Source: Oscillospiraceae bacterium (lineage in GTDB: Bacteria; Bacillota; Clostridia; Oscillospirales; Oscillospiraceae). Taken from it: DNA of 7,218 bases. The notes below the pieces were generated by a model. The model had not been told where the DNA came from. It did not search any database and saw only the letters and a list, made by a program, of their open reading frames with translations. A program made the position numbers and the translations under genes. Shown here piece by piece: positions 4,383-7,218 of this stretch. Within the stretch, counting starts at the first letter, position 1; each line of letters begins with the position of its first letter. Location of the stretch: assembly GCA_017435245.1 (NCBI GenBank), contig JAFSFK010000091.1:1-7218 (forward strand). Reading direction: 5' to 3'.

Positions 4383-7022
4383 ATGAAAACGATGAAACGC
4401 ATTCTGTCTTTGCTGCTGGCACTGATGCTGTTTGCAGGTGTCCTGCCTGCCCAGGCACTGGCAGCAGAGGAAAACCTTCCTGTAGTGGAAGAAACGATTC
4501 CCGAAACTGTGGAAACTGTTCCTGAGGTGGAGGAGACCCTTCCGGAGGAAGAGGAAACAGTCGAGCAGGTGGAGGAAACCGTTCCCGAACCGGTAGTACT
4601 GGAACCTGTGGTGGAGGAAACTGCCCCTGCGGTGGCAGAGCCTGAGACCGCAGAAGAAGCCACTGTTTCTGCTACAAAGCCGGAAGCAGAAGTAATGATG
4701 CGGGGTGCTGTATCCCAGAAGGCTATCGTAACACAGGTCGGCGGCGAGCGTATTCTTGAAGCTGGCGAAGTCCAATTTGCTGAGCCTGAGGTCGTGGAGA
4801 TTTCCGGCCATGACTATACTGGTGAATATATGTCTCTTTCCGAAGGCGCTGTGCAGTTTAAGAAAGAGTTGATGGACAGAAACACTGATATTAAAGTCAT
4901 GATCAAGTTTTCCTGGAGCGGCTACGCTAACAGAGACGCTGCCGTTGAAGCTGTTGCCAATTATTTGCTGAATTCTGCCTTTGAGCATACTGGTAAGCCT
5001 GATGAAGGTGACTACATCTACAAGCATATTTATGATCGGTATTGGAGCTGCAGTTATTGGTATTATACCAATAACTATACCATCGAAGCTACTTATGATT
5101 TCGATATGGAATATATGACCTCCGCTTATCAAGAAGCCCAGGTGGATGCTGCGGTGAAGGATATTCTGAACGAGCTGGATCTGTGGGCTATGAACGATTA
5201 TTACAAGATTAAAGGTGTCTATGACTACCTGACCCACAATGTTACTTATGACTATGACGGCTTGAATAATAACAATGACCGGCTCAAGTGGTCTGCCTAC
5301 GGTGCACTGATCGACAAAAACTGCGTCTGTCAGGGTTACGCAAATGCATTCTACCGTTTGATGCTGGAGCTGGGTGTGGATGCTCGTTATGTAGGTGGCG
5401 AAGGCATTGTCACCGGCGGTTCCGGCCCTCACGGCTGGAACATCGTAAAGCTGGGCAACGTGTACTATGATGTGGACTCCACCTGGGATTCTGAGAATTA
5501 TTGCGGTGGCTATTATCCCTATGAGTGGTTCCTGCTTAGCGAGGCGAACTTCAGCCCGAGACACGTCCGCAGAGAGATGTATACTACCTCTGAGTTCCTT
5601 GCAAAGTATCCCATGGCGACCTCCAATTATACCGGCGCACCTGCAACCATGGGTAAGACCGGCCTGTTCCAGGTCAACGGTGTTTGGAGATACTATGAGG
5701 ACGGTATCTTCCGGCCGGGCTTTACCGGTATGGTGCAGCACACCAACGGAGTCTGGTACTACATCCAGAACGGTACCATCAGCTGGACCTATACCGGCTT
5801 GGCACAGAATACCGACGGAGCCTGGTACTATATCCAAAAGGGTGCGATCAGCTGGAAGTATACCGGCCTGGTACAGCATACTAACGGAACCTGGTACTAT
5901 GTGCAGAAGGGCAGAATCGCCTGGAGCTACACCGGCCTTGTGAAGCACAGCGATGGAAAGCTTTATTATATCCAAAAGGGCAGCATCAACTGGAAGTATA
6001 CCGGTCTGCACCAGCATACGGATAAAACGTGGTACTACGTCCAGAAGGGCAGAGTGAACACTGGCTATAACGGTCTGGTGCAGCATACCAACGGAACCTG
6101 GTACTATATCCAGAAGGGCACCATCGCCTGGAGCTACACCGGCCTTGTGAAGCACAGCGACGGAACGTTGTATTATATTCAAAAGGGCGCTATCAGCTGG
6201 AAGTATACCGGCCTGCACCAGCATACGGATAAAACGTGGTACTACGTCCAGAAGGGCAGAGTGAACACCGGCTATAACGGTCTGGTGCAGCATACCAACG
6301 GAACCTGGTACTACATCCAAAAGGGCACCATCAGCTGGACATATAACGGTCTGGTACAGCACACTAACGGAACCTGGTACTACGTCCAGAAGGGCAGAAT
6401 CGCCTGGGGTTACACCGGCCTTGTGAAGCATAGCGATGGAACGTTCTATTATATTCAGAAGGGCTCCATTAAATGGACCCATACCGGCTTGCTTCAGCAC
6501 AGCGATGGCAAGTGGTACTACATCCAGAAGGGCAGGGTCAATCCCAATCATACCGGCGTGGTGCAGCACACCAACGGCGTGTGGTATTATGTTGAGAAGG
6601 GCACCATCAACTGGAAGTACGAAGGCTTGGCACAGAATGCCAAGGGTGCATGGTACTACGTCAAGAACGGTTCCATCAACTGGAAGTATACCGGCGTGGT
6701 AACTCACACCAACGGCAGTATGTACTATGTTAAGAACGGTGCGGTCAGCTGGAGCTTTACCGGCTTGGCCACCCACAGCAACGGCAACTGGTACTATGTA
6801 CAGAAGGGCGTTGTTAATGTGAAGTATACCGGTCTGGCGCAGCATACCAACGGTGTGTGGTATGGCATCCGCAACGGTAAGCTGGACTGGGGCTACACCG
6901 GCTTGATCAAGCATACCAACGGAGTCCTGTATTATGTGCAGAAGGGCCAGGTAAACTGGAAGTATAACGGCACTGTCAAGTACAACGGAACGTATTATAA
7001 CGTTGTAAATGGTCGTGTATAA
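4383..7022 (+). CDS. Secreted transglutaminase-like (papain-fold) protein with C-terminal wall-binding-type repeats
   Basis: The 879-residue protein has a Sec signal peptide (1-27: basic start, long Leu-rich core, AQALA before AEEN). A Glu/Pro/Val-rich low-complexity linker follows (about 28-98), then a region of unknown fold rich in aromatic residues (about 140-260). The transglutaminase-like domain (about 270-370) has a plausible complete Cys-His-Asp triad: C316 in NCVCQGYA, H350 in GPHGWNIVKL and D365 in YYDVDSTWD. Residues 425-879 are repeats of about 23 residues built on TGLVQHTNG and WYYVQKG, resembling choline-binding/CW-binding repeats that hold proteins on the wall. There is no LPxTG motif or C-terminal membrane segment. 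In bacteria this domain may be a protease or crosslinker; the reaction here is unknown. The start is fixed by TGGAGGT (4371-4377). The gene has its own strong promoter and terminator, suggesting high expression. Confidence 0.9.
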   Translation: MKTMKRILSLLLALMLFAGVLPAQALAAEENLPVVEETIPETVETVPEVEETLPEEEETVEQVEETVPEPVVLEPVVEETAPAVAEPETAEEATVSATKPEAEVMMRGAVSQKAIVTQVGGERILEAGEVQFAEPEVVEISGHDYTGEYMSLSEGAVQFKKELMDRNTDIKVMIKFSWSGYANRDAAVEAVANYLLNSAFEHTGKPDEGDYIYKHIYDRYWSCSYWYYTNNYTIEATYDFDMEYMTSAYQEAQVDAAVKDILNELDLWAMNDYYKIKGVYDYLTHNVTYDYDGLNNNNDRLKWSAYGALIDKNCVCQGYANAFYRLMLELGVDARYVGGEGIVTGGSGPHGWNIVKLGNVYYDVDSTWDSENYCGGYYPYEWFLLSEANFSPRHVRREMYTTSEFLAKYPMATSNYTGAPATMGKTGLFQVNGVWRYYEDGIFRPGFTGMVQHTNGVWYYIQNGTISWTYTGLAQNTDGAWYYIQKGAISWKYTGLVQHTNGTWYYVQKGRIAWSYTGLVKHSDGKLYYIQKGSINWKYTGLHQHTDKTWYYVQKGRVNTGYNGLVQHTNGTWYYIQKGTIAWSYTGLVKHSDGTLYYIQKGAISWKYTGLHQHTDKTWYYVQKGRVNTGYNGLVQHTNGTWYYIQKGTISWTYNGLVQHTNGTWYYVQKGRIAWGYTGLVKHSDGTFYYIQKGSIKWTHTGLLQHSDGKWYYIQKGRVNPNHTGVVQHTNGVWYYVEKGTINWKYEGLAQNAKGAWYYVKNGSINWKYTGVVTHTNGSMYYVKNGAVSWSFTGLATHSNGNWYYVQKGVVNVKYTGLAQHTNGVWYGIRNGKLDWGYTGLIKHTNGVLYYVQKGQVNWKYNGTVKYNGTYYNVVNGRV
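5724..7019 (+). repeat. Array of 69-bp coding repeats in the transglutaminase-like gene
   Basis: Eighteen consecutive units of exactly 69 bp (23 codons; protein residues 448-861) run without any insertion or deletion from 5724 to 6965. An 18-codon shortened unit ends the protein, and a degenerate unit precedes the array (about residues 425-447). Most units begin TG[LV] or NGL, carry H-[TS]-[ND]-G near the middle, then W-Y-Y-[VI]-Q-K-G, and end with W-x-Y. Variation is confined mainly to positions 3-6 and the last six residues. The pattern fits a solenoid of beta-hairpins like those of choline- or glucan-binding proteins. Confidence 0.93.
5931..6344 (+). repeat. 207-bp tandem duplication (three repeat units) inside the array
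   Basis: Units at 5931-6137 and 6138-6344 match in order as triplets. By hand I count 18 differences in 207 bases. The middle unit of each (6000-6068 and 6207-6275) differs at only 2 of 69 bases and encodes identical protein, including the atypical HQHTDKTWYY and GRVNTGY segments. Many remaining differences are synonymous. This points to duplication of a three-unit block by unequal recombination, later than most other units. Confidence 0.85.
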
Positions 7023-7038
7023 GGATCAATAACGGATG

Positions 7039-7070
7039 AAAACCGCCCGGGGATTTCCCCGGGCGGTTTT
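7039..7070 (+). terminator. Intrinsic terminator after the transglutaminase-like gene
   Basis: A perfect 14-bp GC-rich stem (7039-7052 with 7057-7070; AAAACCGCCCGGGG) closes an ATTT loop, and its right arm ends in TTTT. Because the arms are A-rich on the left and T-rich on the right it could stop transcription from both sides. Confidence 0.93.
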
Positions 7071-7076
7071 GTGCGC

Positions 7077-7218
7077 AAAATTCCAATTTATCGAGCTGAC
7101 GCTCGATAATAATTGAAAATGGAAAATGGAAAATTGAAAATGATTGTGTCGGCTACGCCGACGTTTTAAATTATTTTCCGAAGGAAAATACCACAATTTT
7201 CAACTTTCAACTTTCAAT
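7077..7218 (-). mobile_element. MITE-like element, right copy, inverted and cut by the window end
   Basis: The reverse complement of 7078-7218 aligns without gaps to 204-344 with 3 mismatches in 141 bases (at left positions 218, 336 and 337). It carries the same hairpins (GAGCTGACGCTC near 7092-7103, GTCGGC/GCCGAC near 7148-7162, and TATTTTCC/GGAAAATA near 7172-7190) and the start of the same heptad run, which the window cuts off. It lies 6-7 bases beyond the terminator of the transglutaminase-like gene. High identity between copies suggests recent spread or gene conversion. Confidence 0.8.

Noticed and set aside
4359..6914. 851-codon open frame on the minus strand opposite the transglutaminase-like gene
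   Set aside because: It mirrors the 69-bp repeats and codon bias of the real gene; it has no ribosome site or promoter, and the forward frame has a signal peptide, catalytic motifs and its own promoter and terminator.

Overview
The window looks like chromosomal DNA from a Gram-positive gut-type Clostridia, most likely Oscillospirales (Ruminococcaceae/Oscillospiraceae-like). This rests on consensus sigma-A promoters with AGGAGG-type ribosome binding sites, intrinsic terminators after most genes, a DUF1540 protein, a lone BlaI/MecI-family repressor, an LCP wall-polymer transferase, and short palindromic repeats of a style I associate with these genomes. The lineage is inferred from style; no marker gene is present.

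Layout: (1) At the left edge, a leftward gene has only its first 12 complete codons inside the window. It is driven by a perfect TTGACA-N17-TATAAT promoter on the minus strand. (2) A MITE-like element with 9-bp perfect ends lies at about 167-345. (3) Five rightward genes follow: a 54-residue Cys-rich DUF1540 protein (404-568), a membrane-anchored HtrA-type serine protease with one PDZ domain (704-2101), an LCP family protein (2453-3571), a BlaI/MecI-type winged-helix regulator (3803-4174), and a secreted transglutaminase-like protein ending in about 20 wall-binding-type repeats (4383-7022). Each appears to be its own transcription unit. Four are closed by strong hairpin-plus-T-tract terminators; after the protease there is instead a GC-rich palindromic repeat (2134-2247). 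(4) At the right edge a second copy of the 167-345 element appears in inverted orientation and runs off the end of the window.

The shared theme is the cell envelope: extracytoplasmic protein quality control (HtrA-like), attachment of glycopolymers to peptidoglycan (LCP), and a surface-exposed papain-fold enzyme held on the wall by repeats. The BlaI-like protein could regulate envelope genes, but no BlaR1 sensor or beta-lactamase is in view and no shared operator was found, so a common regulon is only a possibility.

The most notable structures are the near-identical inverted repeats (138/141 matching by hand alignment) bracketing the whole five-gene block, the strictly periodic 69-bp coding repeats with a recent-looking 207-bp tandem duplication, and a perfect 9-bp inverted repeat covering the start region, Shine-Dalgarno and ATG of the BlaI-like gene. 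I see no clear evidence of a wholly new biological system; the genes belong to known families.
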